From Channa striata (Eukaryota; Chordata; Actinopteri; Anabantiformes; Channidae): DNA of 64,000 bases. Position numbers and translations under genes: made by a program. The DNA lies in contig CM065173.1 in NCBI GenBank assembly GCA_033026295.1, positions 13,950,517 through 14,014,516 of the forward strand, read 5' to 3'. The number at the start of each line of letters is the position of its first letter. Position 1 is the first letter of the stretch. The notes under the pieces were generated by a model. That model did no database searches. It was not told the origin of the DNA and saw only the letters and a program-made list of their open reading frames with translations. Shown in pieces: positions 36,801-46,556 of this stretch.

Positions 36801-39800
36801 GACACGCAGATACAGTGGTGAACGTTTCAGCAGCCTCCATTCTGATGTGGTCATTATCAACAAGGTGTGGCAGATGTTCACGGTTTAGTTCACGATTCCC
36901 AAAACAACTCCTCACATACGTGTAAAGCTGGTGGTTGTTCACCTATCCTGCTTCTCTTGAATCTCCAGAGCATTTCGATGAATCACTTGGTTGATAGGAA
37001 TGTGAGCAAGAAAACGGTTTGCCTCCCCTGTTTGCACTACTCCTAGTACTATCTGACCAGCACAGCTCTCAGCCGGCCCTCCAGGTTGGTGGCATTGTGA
37101 AGCAGGACATTAAGGCTGCTCTCTCTATTTAGCTACTCTTTGTCTTGTCCCCTGGCCCCTCCTCACCCACGCCGCCTCTTCTTGTGCTCTATTCTCTCAT
37201 CTCTCCTGTGCCTGAGAGCCAAGTGGACTAGTCTGAATGGCTGTTTCCGCATGTGCTGTCCCTGTTGTAGGAGTGCTAGAACGTTGCTCTTGGTTACAGG
37301 CAGTCAGGTGGTGTCTGGTTACTTCACCTTGCAGCGTCACACTGTTGTATTGTTAACCCTTTGCGCAGAGACATGGGTGGAGAGCCGTCACCGGGCTCGA
37401 GGCTGGATCTGTGTTTACTTTGACTTCTCATTAGGTTTCGGCAGAGGTTTAGAGTTCAGCAACCTGAAGCTTGTTTTTGCACTTTGCCGGTGTTTTTCAG
37501 GAGCTTGGACTAACTTTGGCTAAATCATCTTTGTACAGGCGTGCATTTGTTTTTCAAGGCAACTTATAGGTTTGTTAAACAGAATCTGGACTTTGATCTC
37601 TCTCTGTTCACGTTACAGGAAGTGGTGCGAGCTGTGGATAAACCTTACGCTGCAAAGTAGAAAACAAATGTGAAATAAATGTGTATGATATTCTCTTAGA
37701 TTATTATTTTTTTAATTTCTAGTTGTGTTCCCAACACACCTATTTATTGTTAACTACTTTGTATTTTCACATGTGATTTCAATTAATTTATTGTTCATAT
37801 TCTTGAGCACATCTTTGCAACGTGAAGCATTAACACCTATTAATTCTAACTGGAGCTAATTTTAGCAGCGTATTAGGTTATAAAATTGTCAGTTTCTTGA
37901 TGCAGATTGTTTGTTTGTAGTCCCAACATGTCCTTTGTGTCATCATGTGAGTGACCATAGCTCCGTGTGCTGAGCAGCGGCCTAGCTTGTTCCGGCAGCC
38001 TGAGCACAGGGCACGCTACACGCAGCCAGCTAATGAGAGCATTGTTAATGAGGAGGTCCAGGTAGATTCATACATCATCCCTGTGCACCTGAGCAACTGG
38101 ATTTACTCAGCTATGACAAATGGTCATGCATTTGAAATTGTTGGAGGCCTTCTCTTTTTTTAACCACACTAAAGAGCCCATGTTGAACCTAATTAATCTG
38201 TATAATTAATTAGCTGACATGAGACATTCCTGGATGTGTGAGGCAGACCTGTGATAAACCATCTGTTTCTAGGGTCGTTAATCAGCCTGAGGGTTCGCTA
38301 AACCTTTTCTCTACTCATTCCAGCTCACTGCAGCACAAACTGAGCACAAGATCTCTAGCAAATTTCCAGTGAAAGAAGAAAGGATCCCATAGTCTTTTCA
38401 CCTCTTTATTCAACCTGTACCCATGGGGGTTATGCATGCTTTTGAACTCCTTTTTGAGGTGTCCTTGATAGATTTTGTTGTGTGTTCCCATGCAGAGTAT
38501 AGTCGCTTTGAGTCCAAGATCCACGACCTGAGGGAGCAGATGATGAACAGCAGCATGAGCTCGGGATCAGGCTCCCTCCGCACCAGTGAGAAGCGCTCCC
38601 TCTATGTCAGGTAAATCTGAAGTGTGTGCACACACACACACACACACAAAACCATGCTTGCTCTCTCAACATCAAGTTCTCAGATTTGTTGTCAAAATAA
38701 GCACACTTGCATAATAAGCCTAAACCTGCCTGTGGGGGAGCATAGAGCCTGAAAGCACGTGTTCTCAGATGCAGCCGCATTGTAGAAACAGCAACATGTC
38801 ATGTGTCATAGTTTATGATCTATGAGATCATATGAATAACAGACTATAAATAAGTTTTGAAATTTCTGAAGAATAACACTAAATTAAGGGGACTGGATTG
38901 ATACCATTCATCATCTAAAAGTTGATGGACAGGCATTTGTTTTTGCTGTAATAATGCATGACATTGACTCTACTTTGTGTAATGTAGATTGACACTAGAG
39001 CTTGTTGAAGTGACCCGTGTTATGACAGTTGGGGCATGTTGCCAAGCTGGATGGAGGCTCATTTAGGAATTAAAACAGGTGGCGTCCCTCTGCTCACATA
39101 AATGCAGCAAGTCACAGCGGACTTACGGGGTCAAGGTGAAAGACTGTGATGTAACTCTGTAGACAAAGTGTGTGCCCGTATTTCTACTGAAGCCCTAATG
39201 CGTTTCAGTGGAAATGTGCGCTAAGCCACATCACCAGATTGATTTAGTCCTTACCCTGTTTTATCAGATGTACATCGGTGTTATCTTATTGGACACGCTA
39301 CAGTCCGAGTGATAGTAGCCACCTCTCATGTAGACCTGCTCCACTGAGGCATAAAGAGCCTAGCATGCTCCTGTGCAGGTGACTAAGCCCACAGTTATGA
39401 TGGAAAAGCTGTCTCGTTAGCTGGCTGATGCAGGAGCTGCCATGCCCTCCCAGCCCAGTTCTTAGGAATGTGGAGGCGTTAAGCCTGTAATGTGCACCCA
39501 AAAAAAGTGTCACACGTGCGTATGTAAAGGTGCAATAATGTGGTTAAAGCTCAGTCTGATTAATTTTTTTGTTTTTAATTTATTGTTATTAGCACTGGTC
39601 CAGCCTTTGCTGAAAGTGTATCTTTGCATCATGACAGTTTCATTAGTCCTGCTAACTTGTTGCTAACTGCTAACTTGTTGCCAGCTGTAGTTTCAGTTGG
39701 CAGCATCAAGTCAGCTAAAACCTTTAACCACAGGGAAACAACGCCTGCTGGCCCCAAACTGTTTGCCCATTAGACTGTGGTGGATGGCCTGTATAAATGG

Positions 39801-42800
39801 GCTTGTAGCTTAAAGAAAATCTAAGCCTGTAATTCAGGTATTAATACCTTTTAGAGATGGCTGCAGGTTTACCTGTCTGACAAGATGGTGACACGCTCGA
39901 GCAGAGAATAGTAAGGCTGTTGGGGAAGGTACGTGGAAACAAAAGTAAAACACATCAAGTGGCAACTACTGAACAGCAAGACATATTATTTGTTGTGCTT
40001 TCCTGCTTTGCATATTAGTGCGGTTATGTAGGTAATGGTCTGGGCCATTATCAAATTTATTTCCATGGTTTGAAGACTATTAAGTTTAAACATAAATCCA
40101 CTTGTTGCTTGAAAACTATTTTTTTTGAATATCTATAAATTTATTTGACATGTAAACATTGGAGGCAAATCTGCATTTTCAGTGTAACTGAATCATGTAG
40201 TTACAAATGTCTGAGGAATAAAAAGGAAACTAAAAACAATTTTGTACTATGGAGAATTGAGATTTGCCATTTTGTGCCAAGTGTGTGTACACGGAGCAAT
40301 TTGATCTTGATGCATGTGCACACAAATTCAACATAAAAGGAAAAGTGTATAACCAAAGACCCCACCCCCCCTTTTTTTTTTTTTTAAAGAGCTTTGTTTG
40401 ACTATGATCGAACGAGAGACAGCTGCTTGCCCAGCCAAGGCCTGAGCTTCTCCTATGGGGATATCCTCCATGTCATAAATGCTTCTGATGACGAGTGGTG
40501 GCAGGCAAGGCTGGTCACACCACATGGAGAGAGTGAACAGATTGGGGTCATTCCAAGCAAGAAAAGGTAAAGTCACTCCTCATTTGCAGCAGTATACTCA
40601 TGCCAACCAAAGCCAATACTCAGCCCAAGTGTCCTTTTATTTAACAGGGTGGAGAAGAAGGAGCGGGCCAGGTTAAAAACAGTCAAGTTCCACGCAAGGA
40701 CAGGCATGATTGAGTCTAACAGGGTAAGTGTAGAGGGCCAGCTGCTCCCTGCCCTGGTGCCACAGAGGCTGTCTTCAGAGCCACTGCTGGGCTCCCAGGG
40801 AGATGGCCTACTTCCCCCTGATTGTGGGAAAGGGACCAGCACCTGCTCACTGAAGCGAACACAAAAAGTGCTCATATTACTGTATAGATTACACAAATGG
40901 ACGTGGACATAAGAGGTCTCCACAGTTTGCACACTTGATCTTAAGAAATGTGCACTTACAATATGCCTGCATGTTTTATCAGACGCTGGTCTTTTAGATG
41001 TAATTTGCAGAAGTAATATATCATGTGTTATATATAAGGACATTGAATTAATTGAAAACAGTGTGTTTAAGTTGAAGGAAACAGGTTTCTGTTTACCACA
41101 ATTATATGCTGCTCATTTTCACCCATTGCCTGCTTTTCATTTTCATTATTTGATGTGTATTGTTTGTTTACATTTCATTAGTGTTTTTTTTCTTTTGCAT
41201 GGGTGTTGAGTACCTTCATTGAAACCCATTATGTTTTTGTTTTCACCCTCTCATTGCTCCCCCTTCCCCCTTATCACCCACACGTCGACAAGCAGCCTGT
41301 CAAAGTAAAGCGCAAAAAAAGCTTCAACCTCTCACGCAAGTTCCCGTTTTACAAGAGCAAGGAGAATATTGTGCAGGACTTGGTGGAGTCTGAACGTGAG
41401 TACCTGCTGTGTGATGGGGGGGAGGGGTTGTTGGTTTTCTTCCTTTCCCTTTCATGCTCCGTTTCTGTCTTTCAACTTGCATCTCTCCGCTCACCTCCAG
41501 GGAGGGTTTGTGTGATGGCATCAATCTCATCCCTTTCCCACTGTCCCAGAGAGGTGCCCCACATGCAGAGCTGGCATCAGGCTGGAAATGTGGGGTTCTC
41601 TCTGGTGTTTCTGCATCCGTCTGTGGGCTCCAGAGGAGTTTCAAGCTGTGTGTGCAGCCAGCTGCGCACATGCGTTTTGTGTGTGTGTGTGCGTGCAAAT
41701 TCCTAGCTGCATTAACGCAGTGATGCTACTTCTTGTATTAGTCGTGATCAATTCTCCAGTCAGTCACTGACCCACATCAAGAAGAATCTCATTAACTGGA
41801 CTGAAGCTTTAACACTTAACAGGTTGAAATCCCATTTTAATGGGATTGGGCGTGTGTAATTGAAAGGCCGTGGCTTACTATGAACAAAGTAGGGCTCAGG
41901 CTCAGTGCAGCACAGCGCCATGTGTCAGTGAGCCAGCCTGGTGAGCACTACACAGCACTCCTCTCTCTTTCTGCCCCAACTTTCACTAACCTCTTCTTCT
42001 TCCTGTCTGCTCTCTTCTCTTGGTTTCTGCTCTCACCTGTCGGGACACCTAGGACTTCCCAGGGTTAAGCGATGACTTTTATGGATCAAAGAGTTTGAGT
42101 AAGTGTGTGGTTGTACTGTGTCAAGTAGTTGTCCCCTCAGAAGAAAAATGCTTTATCACTGCAGACCCAGATGGGAATGCTAAACCGCACACACACACAA
42201 CACACACACACACCTACTCAGATTCACGGTACATATAAAATATGCATTTCCATTTTTTAGATAGATTTGTTGCAACAGGCACAAACCTAGCAATAGGAAG
42301 CACTCTCTAGGGAATAGTGGGTTATTTGGGATACTGTCACAGGAAACCCTTTATTTCCTATTGCTTGCACCTAAAAACCACTTCCCTAATATTGCAAGAG
42401 CATGGCTGCTGGACAAAACAAGACTTCTGCTTTCTCTCTTTCTCTCCCCCTTTTTTAATAGCCAAATTGTTGAGAAACAGGATGTTTGTTTTATTTTAAG
42501 GATGTTGAGGCAAGTAAATAACTTCCACCTCTAGGAAGAGACTTTAAGTGTGGCTTCTCTCTTTTTGAGATGATCTTCAACTCGCTCTCTTTTTACAGAA
42601 TGCCTGACATCCAACACAAGTGACAGTGAAAGCAGTTCAAGTGAGTCACCCTAATTTCTCAGTCCTCTGGTTTGTTTTACACTACCCACACAGATGAATA
42701 GCATGGTAGATGCCTTTAAATTCATTGGCAAAATGATATCTGCAACTTATTTTGTAAGCTAAAATCGTGTATTGTATATGTCTGAGATGTTTGTTTTTGT

Positions 42801-45800
42801 GCTGTCACAGAGGGACAGGAGGACACGATTCTTTCCTATGAGCCAGTCATTCGACAGGAAAGTAAGTAAATCAACTGTCCAAAACTGAAAGAAATATGTA
42901 GCTTAAGTCAATGTTAATTTGAGTATTTTTTTTTTCAACTTTTTCTCAACATAAATTTGATTGAAACTAACAGTAGTCCTTGAAAACACAAACTGTAACA
43001 AAATAATAAAACTAAATGACAATATCTGCATCAGAGATGTAAAAATAAAGCATTGTCTCTGCTACCAAAGGTACCTTATGTCTAAATATTAATTTAGCTG
43101 CTTGACCTGTTTTAATCTTGTTTGTCAGAAGCAACTTAAATTTAGTTGCCTGCCAGTAGTGGTTTAAAAAATTACCACAGCTACAGCAGAGTGAAAAACT
43201 TGTGAAGGGGTGGAGCCGATCGTGTTCTTGGTACTGGTGATGCACCTGTCACACTTTCCGGTGCAGAGATTCCGTTTTACTTTCTTTTTGTTGCAGCCTG
43301 AGTAAAAGGCATATTTGTGTGTCCACACACTTTGGATATTTTGTGTTAAACTGAGATTTGTCTCTTGATGTGGCACAGCTTATAGTTGGCAATGAATTCC
43401 AGAATCTGGGTAGATTATTTGGGAAATTAAGTCTATTTTCCAGTATATAAACATTTCACTTTACCATAATTCGAAATAAATTTAAAGTAACGATCTACCT
43501 CCAACATCATCTGACCCTCGGGATCCAATGTTCATCATAATGTGTCTGATACACTTAGTCTGGTGAGGGAGAAATTTATCAGATGTAGCAAGAGAAGCAC
43601 CTTCATATTTCTGCCAACATGACGACACGGCACCTCTCACAGCAGCTTGTCAAAATAAAACTCGACGTGAAACACTTTGCGATCTGGATACGAGGCTCTT
43701 TGGTTCTGTACCATTGACCACAGTCCTAAAGAACCCAAAACAAACGGCAAGGGACTTGACAAGGTTAGAGGACTCCACAGTAAAGCATAGTCTGCAGAAG
43801 TTTGAACTGTATTGGCGAAAAGCATTCAGGAAGCCTTTGCTTACTTTTAGAGTCAAGGCGGCGCAAAAAGGAATATGTGAAGTTGAATTATGTGGTGATA
43901 ATTAACGCAGGTAGGTGTGGCGAGAAAACAAACCCTGCCTATGAGCAGAGGAACAACACTGCTGGTGGAGGCTTACTGATGTTTTAGGGTGTATGTTTGT
44001 CGAGCACTGGTGCTGTACACAAAGTGAAAGGAAGGAATGAATGCAGCCCATTATCAAAAGACTTTAAAGCAAAGCCTTAAAGCTGTAAATAATAAGTGGA
44101 TCCTTCATCATCCATGCACAAAGCAAAGCAGCTCGCGAATGGTTTAAAAAGAATAGGAAATATTTTACTTTGGCCGTCTCAGTCTTTATATCTAAATATC
44201 ATTATAAACCTGTCGATTGATTTGAAGAAGGCTGGACATGGCAGACAAACAAGCAATCATTTCGGAGCAATTATACCATGAAAAATTGGCTAAAGTTACA
44301 CCCAAAAGCATACAGACCCGAAGAGGTTGGAGATAGTTTTAAAGGGAAAAGGAGCACATACACAGTATTAGAAAACCGTTCATAAAGAAATGTATATCAT
44401 TTCTTTATTTTACTTTATTTTACATTTTTATTACTTTTGCGCAGGGCTTAATATTAACACCTGCTAAAGTTCACCAGCATTTGGCAGTACTGGGTAAAAC
44501 AGCCCATCCTATTGGCCAATTTGGGGTGTTAATTTTTATCTAAATCTTTAATTCTAGTTTCAAAAGCCGTCTGAAATTGTGGCACTTTGACCTGCACACA
44601 GTGTTCACATATTGGTCCGTTGTTAAACCATCTGCCTTGTGCTTATGCATAATGTCTAACACGTCGCTATAAACGAGGTTCCTCTAGAGAACATGGAGAT
44701 GCGAACCTTAAACTCGGGATAGTAGCTGGAGTGGACTGTAACTTGTAACTGGGATCATTTTCCATTGTGAAAGAAACTCCAACATGGCTTTTGCTTCTGT
44801 TAAAGGGCTACAGATCTTCAGGCGAGGTGCATTTAGGGCCACTACAAACTGTGGGGGTTTTTTGTTTGTTTTTAAAGAAAGCAGCTCAGCTCTGTAAAGC
44901 ATTTAGTTACGGTGCCCCCACCCGTCCTCATAATAGAGAAGAAGTAAGCAGTAAGTGGCCTCTTCTGTGGCTGGTACATATGTTTTTAAGGTATCTCAAA
45001 ATTATGGTCTGTGAAATGGAGAGAGGCTAGTATCATCACATAACATTTATGATTATGTTGATTAAAAGACTAAAACGAAGTCAATATGCAAAGTTCTAAT
45101 TTCTACAATTTAGATATTAAATAAAGCAATGTAGTCCTAAAATGCTTAGAATACATAAATATTAAAAATGCATAACAAAAATGACAAAAATATCAGACTG
45201 AACCTAGACTAAAGCAACAAATAAGTGCAACTAAAAGCTAAATTGTATAAAAACATTAATGCTTTTTCTTTTTTGGTCAAATAAAACTCTAATTATTTTC
45301 AGAAGAAAACAACAATAGATGTCAACATGAACTCTGAGTCAAAGTATGTTTCCACATTTATCCTTTTCTTCCTTGTCTCCAATGCAGTTCACTACACAAG
45401 GCCTGTTATTATCTTGGGCCCATTAAAGGACAGAATAAACGATGACCTCATCTCCGAGTTCCCCCACAAGTTTGGCTCCTGTGTTCCCCGTGAGTGGATG
45501 ACACACAAATCAGCTCTAACACGGCTCGCTAAGCAAAAGCTGTGTTAATTATAAAGCCGTTCCTGTTCCCTTTGCAGATACGACTCGTCCACGGCGAGAA
45601 AATGAGATGGACGGCCAGGACTATCACTTTGTGGCCTCACGAGAGCAAATGGAGAAAGATATTCAGGATAATAAATTCATTGAGGCTGGCCAGTTTAATG
45701 AGAACCTGTATGGGACGAGCATCTTGTCCGTTAGAACTGTGGCTGAGAGGGTAGGTGTCTCCACCTGTGTGTCTGTGCAGGAACCCGCTTGGCTTAATCA

Positions 45801-46556
45801 AAAATACTTTCACTCACCATTGCCTGCCTTCTCAATTTTGGATAAGATGCCTATTTGTGGGACACATTTGTTTAATATTTGTAGCCTTTTTTAAACCATG
45901 GTCTACCCATCTGTCTACAGGGGAAACACTGCATTCTGGATGTGTCTGGGAATGCCATAAAACGACTGCAGCAAGCACAACTCTACCCGATTGCCATCTT
46001 TATTAAACCAAAATCTATTGAAGCGCTAATGTAGGTTTGAGTTTTTAAACACATTTTTGTGTATGTTACTGTGGGTTTGTGATACTAGCTAAAACTATTG
46101 GTCTTTTTCAGGGAAATGAATAAGAGGCAGACATATGAGCAGGCCAATAAAGTCTTTGACAAAGCTGTAAAGCTGGAGCAAGACTTTGGAGAGTATTTCA
46201 CAGGTATGTTTCACTGTCGCTTTGCTTTTAGGTCCCTGTTAAATATTAATAGTATGGTATGACTGATATAGTGTCCATTGTCAAAAAGTGTGAATATTCC
46301 TTTTTTCTATTTATTTTATTTCAGGAAAGAATCAATGAGATTTGTGGTTATTACAACCAATAGTTTACAAACTAGAGATAATCAATTTACATTTGACTTG
46401 TATTTAACCCTTCTACTAAGTTGCAGATTAATGTTTTGTTTGTTTGCAGCTATTGTACAGGGTGACTCACTAGAAGAGATCTACAACAAAATCAAGCTAA
46501 TCATTGAGGAGCAGTCTGGCCCCTACATCTGGATCCCCTCCTCAGAGAAGCTCTGA
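17849..46556 (+). CDS. dlg3: Discs large homolog 3 (SAP102), MAGUK scaffold; spliced, 5' end missing
   Basis: Postsynaptic scaffold that clusters NMDA receptors and other partners at excitatory synapses (family knowledge). The exons listed below join in phase to 743 residues plus stop: PDZ1 about 30-116, PDZ2 125-211, PDZ3 278-358, SH3 397-465, HOOK 466-552, GK 553-728. The carboxylate-binding loop is GLGF in all three PDZ domains. DLG3 rather than DLG1, 2 or 4 is indicated by VKFHARTGMIESNR in the HOOK region, EFPHKFGSCVP and DGQDYHFVASREQMEKDIQ in the GK, and MNKRQTYEQANK near the end. The GK loop GPLKDRINDD lacks a kinase P-loop, as in all MAGUKs, so it is a binding domain rather than an enzyme. 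No L27 domain was seen. The neighbour tex11 lies tail to tail, as in mammals. Confidence 0.95.
18413..18463 (+). CDS. dlg3: dlg3 exon: start of PDZ1
   Basis: Encodes VNGSDGMYKYEEIILER, nearly identical to SAP102 before its GNSGLGF loop. Acceptor TTTTGGCAG, donor GTAAGT, phase 0 to 0. Confidence 0.93.
19549..19673 (+). CDS. dlg3: dlg3 exon: PDZ1, first half
   Basis: Begins GNSGLGFSIAGGIDNPHIPD and ends in DGRL plus two bases of a glycine codon. It carries the carboxylate-binding loop and strands B and C of PDZ1. Donor GTAAGT, ending in phase 2. Confidence 0.96.
20019..20188 (+). CDS. dlg3: dlg3 exon: PDZ1 second half and link to PDZ2
   Basis: Encodes VNDCVLRVNDVDVSEVAHSR through VRRRQAPPETILEV to LLKGPK. 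It contains the alpha-B helix histidine (VAHSRAVEAL) that contacts class I ligands. Acceptor CTCCACAG, donor GTAAAA. Confidence 0.96.
20429..20565 (+). CDS. dlg3: dlg3 exon: PDZ2, first half
   Basis: Encodes GLGFSIAGGIGNQHIPGDNS and IYITKIIEGGAAQKDGRL, ending in RLLA. The sequence is nearly invariant among DLG paralogues. Acceptor ATAATCAG, donor GTATGA. Confidence 0.96.
21942..22086 (+). CDS. dlg3: dlg3 exon: PDZ2, second half
   Basis: Encodes VNNIVLQDVRHEEAVAALKN through DMVYLKVAKPGP to YAPPDYSS. RHEEAV holds the PDZ helix histidine. It ends with one base of a threonine codon, and the donor is GTACGT. Confidence 0.96.
23363..23775. mobile_element. MITE-like non-autonomous DNA transposon
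   Basis: The left end TACCGTAAATTCTGGACTAT and the right end (ATAGTCCGGAAAATACGGTA) are imperfect inverted complements. Subterminal CCGCAC and GGCTTATAG motifs are also inverted. The unit is about 413 bp, inserted in a dlg3 intron, and codes for no transposase. The ends look like a repeat I know from several fish genomes (TACCGTATTTTCCGGACTATAAGCC), but I do not assign a superfamily. A minus-strand open frame of 165 codons crosses it and is spurious. Confidence 0.65.
24092..24236 (+). CDS. dlg3: dlg3 exon: PDZ2-PDZ3 linker
   Basis: Encodes a proline-rich linker that includes PPPQVTPSRYSPVPRHMLGE and EDFTR, close to SAP102. It ends after AG of an arginine codon, with donor GTAGGT. The same phase is used by the downstream cassette at 25041. 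Confidence 0.94.
24797..24838. repeat. (TG)n microsatellite
   Basis: About 21 TG units, roughly 200 bp upstream of the candidate cassette exon of dlg3. Confidence 0.95.
25041..25163 (+). CDS. dlg3: dlg3 candidate in-frame cassette exon, PDZ2-PDZ3 linker
   Basis: Acceptor CCCCACAGCAG, donor AGCAG then GTACTA; 123 nt with both ends in phase 2, so 41 codons can be included or skipped without a frameshift. Inclusion gives TR-AEPIYSVIHKPGDSK, which resembles the PSD-93 (DLG2) linker TRPPEPVYSTVNK at the same position. The rest (QALYRGFCSSPAPLCQG) is less clear. Canonical mammalian SAP102 lacks this segment as far as I recall. Whether it is expressed is unknown. Confidence 0.65.
30245..30401 (+). 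CDS. dlg3: dlg3 exon: PDZ3, first half
   Basis: Encodes EPRKVLLHKGSTGLGFNIVG and GEDGEGIFVSFILAGGPADL, ending in RILS. Acceptor TTTGGCAG, donor GTCAGT. It follows the largest intron before PDZ3 (about 6 kb). Confidence 0.97.
31129..31231 (+). CDS. dlg3: dlg3 exon: PDZ3, second half
   Basis: Encodes VNGVNLRNATHEQAAAALKR and AGQTVTIIAQYRPE. THEQAA holds the helix-B histidine of PDZ3. Donor GTAAGA, ending in phase 1. Confidence 0.97.
33180..34210 (+). promoter_or_regulatory. CpG-rich candidate internal promoter of dlg3
   Basis: CpG dinucleotides are frequent here (for example GACGCGCGGGGCCGACTGCG near 33533), in contrast to the surrounding AT-rich intron. Good donor sites lie at 33221 (CTCCG then GTGAGT) and 33899 (GATTGAG then GTGAGA), as expected for untranslated first exons. 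The only starts before 33898 open short frames that stop before the donor (ATG at 33758, 38 codons). The strand is inferred from these donors. A transcript starting here and spliced to 38496 would encode only SH3-HOOK-GK. A nested or antisense gene is the alternative. Confidence 0.55.
35201..35214. repeat. G14 homopolymer
   Basis: Fourteen consecutive G in a dlg3 intron, followed by TGGGG. Confidence 0.9.
38496..38610 (+). CDS. dlg3: dlg3 exon: PDZ3-SH3 linker
   Basis: Encodes EYSRFESKIHDLREQMMNSS and MSSGSGSLRTSEKRSLYV, identical in pattern to SAP102. The two methionine codons at 38540 and 38543 are the first in-frame starts for any transcript that begins at the internal CpG island at 33.2-34.2 kb. 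Confidence 0.96.
40361..40385 (+). promoter_or_regulatory. Homopolymeric polypyrimidine tract at the SH3-exon acceptor
   Basis: The acceptor of the SH3 exon is preceded by C3-A-C7-T14 and then AAAG. The run of 14 T directly abuts the AAAG acceptor, so its length may vary between individuals and affect splice efficiency. Confidence 0.6.
40390..40566 (+). CDS. dlg3: dlg3 exon: SH3 domain
   Basis: Encodes ALFDYDRTRDSCLPSQGLSF, then YGDILHVINASDDEWWQARL and GVIPSKK. ALFDY and WW are the SH3 core motifs. In MAGUKs this SH3 packs against the GK domain. The acceptor is preceded by an unusual C7-T14 tract. It ends after AG of an arginine codon. Confidence 0.97.
40648..40723 (+). CDS. dlg3: dlg3 exon: HOOK region
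   Basis: Encodes VEKKERARLKTVKFHARTGM and IESNR, diagnostic for DLG3. It ends in phase 0 at a GTAAGT donor, which can join either alternative HOOK exon (41296 or 42053). Confidence 0.96.
41296..41395 (+). CDS. dlg3: dlg3 alternative HOOK exon, basic type (I2-like)
   Basis: Encodes PVKVKRKKSFNLSRKFPFYK and SKENIVQDLVESE, matching the basic HOOK insert of SAP102/SAP97 (KRKKS..SRKFPFYK). Acceptor CAAGCAG, donor GTGAGT; phase 0 to 1. An acceptor 3 nt earlier would add one glutamine. The next exon, 42599, joins in frame. Confidence 0.9.
42053..42098 (+). CDS. dlg3: dlg3 alternative HOOK exon, acidic type (I3-like)
   Basis: Encodes DFPGLSDDFYGSKSL plus one base, like the DLG2/DLG3 segment with the pattern PGLxDDxYGxKxL. 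It starts in phase 0 and ends in phase 1, exactly as the exon at 41296, so the two substitute for one another; using both would shift the frame. By analogy with SAP97 inserts, it may bind protein 4.1. Confidence 0.88.
42599..42640 (+). CDS. dlg3: dlg3 small exon: serine-rich HOOK segment
   Basis: Encodes CLTSNTSDSESSS, matching VTSNTSDSESSS of SAP102. It is 42 nt with phase 1 at both ends, so it can be skipped in frame. Acceptor TTTTTACAG, donor GTGAGT. Confidence 0.9.
42811..42861 (+). CDS. dlg3: dlg3 exon: lead-in to GK domain
   Basis: Encodes KGQEDTILSYEPVIRQE, matching GQEDAILSYEPVTRQE of SAP102. Donor GTAAGT, ending in phase 1. Confidence 0.94.
45388..45489 (+). CDS. dlg3: dlg3 exon: GK domain, start
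   Basis: Encodes IHYTRPVIILGPLKDRINDD and LISEFPHKFGSCVP. The ATP-binding glycine motif of true guanylate kinases is absent, as in other MAGUKs. Acceptor AATGCAG, donor GTGAGT. Confidence 0.97.
45578..45750 (+). CDS. dlg3: dlg3 exon: GK domain, GMP-binding-like subdomain
   Basis: Encodes HTTRPRRENEMDGQDYHFVA, then SREQMEKDIQDNKFIEAGQF and YGTSILSVRTVAER. The TTRP, DYHFV and EAGQF motifs form the phosphoserine-binding cleft of MAGUK GK domains. Donor GTAGGT, phase 0. Confidence 0.97.
45921..46030 (+). CDS. dlg3: dlg3 exon: GK domain core
   Basis: Encodes GKHCILDVSGNAIKRLQQAQ and LYPIAIFIKPKSIEAL, nearly identical to SAP102. It ends after AT of a methionine codon. Donor GTAGGT. Confidence 0.97.
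46112..46203 (+). CDS. dlg3: dlg3 exon: GK domain helices
   Basis: Encodes EMNKRQTYEQANKVFDKAVK and LEQDFGEYFT. QTYEQANK is characteristic of DLG3; the other paralogues read LTEEQA. Donor GTATGT. Confidence 0.97.
46450..46556 (+). CDS. dlg3: dlg3 terminal coding exon
   Basis: Encodes AIVQGDSLEEIYNKIKLIIE and EQSGPYIWIPSSEKL, then TGA. The ending matches the YIWVPSPEKL C-terminus of SAP102. Acceptor GTTTGCAG. Confidence 0.97.

Larger units (their letters stand above)
31232..38495 (+). other. dlg3 7.3-kb intron between PDZ3 and SH3 linker
   Basis: The largest intron in the window. It contains the CpG-rich candidate promoter at 33180-34210, a G14 run at 35201-35214, and otherwise AT-rich sequence without a recognised exon. 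Frames at 37140-37523 and 37951-38163 have no supporting splice or protein evidence. Confidence 0.65.
38611..45387 (+). other. dlg3 introns across SH3-HOOK-GK
   Basis: The intron 38611-40389 is unremarkable apart from a short CA repeat (38629-38648) and the C/T tract before the SH3 exon. 40724-42598 contains the two alternative HOOK exons and a CA repeat near 42189. 42862-45387 has no recognised content, although several short frames occur at 43640-44280. Confidence 0.65.

Noticed and set aside
41203..41706. 167-codon frame around the alternative HOOK exon
   Set aside because: Only 41296-41395 is supported as coding; the rest is intron read-through on both sides.
43637..44281. Cluster of short frames on both strands in the intron before the GK domain
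   Set aside because: No acceptor/donor pairs in dlg3 phase, and no recognisable peptide.
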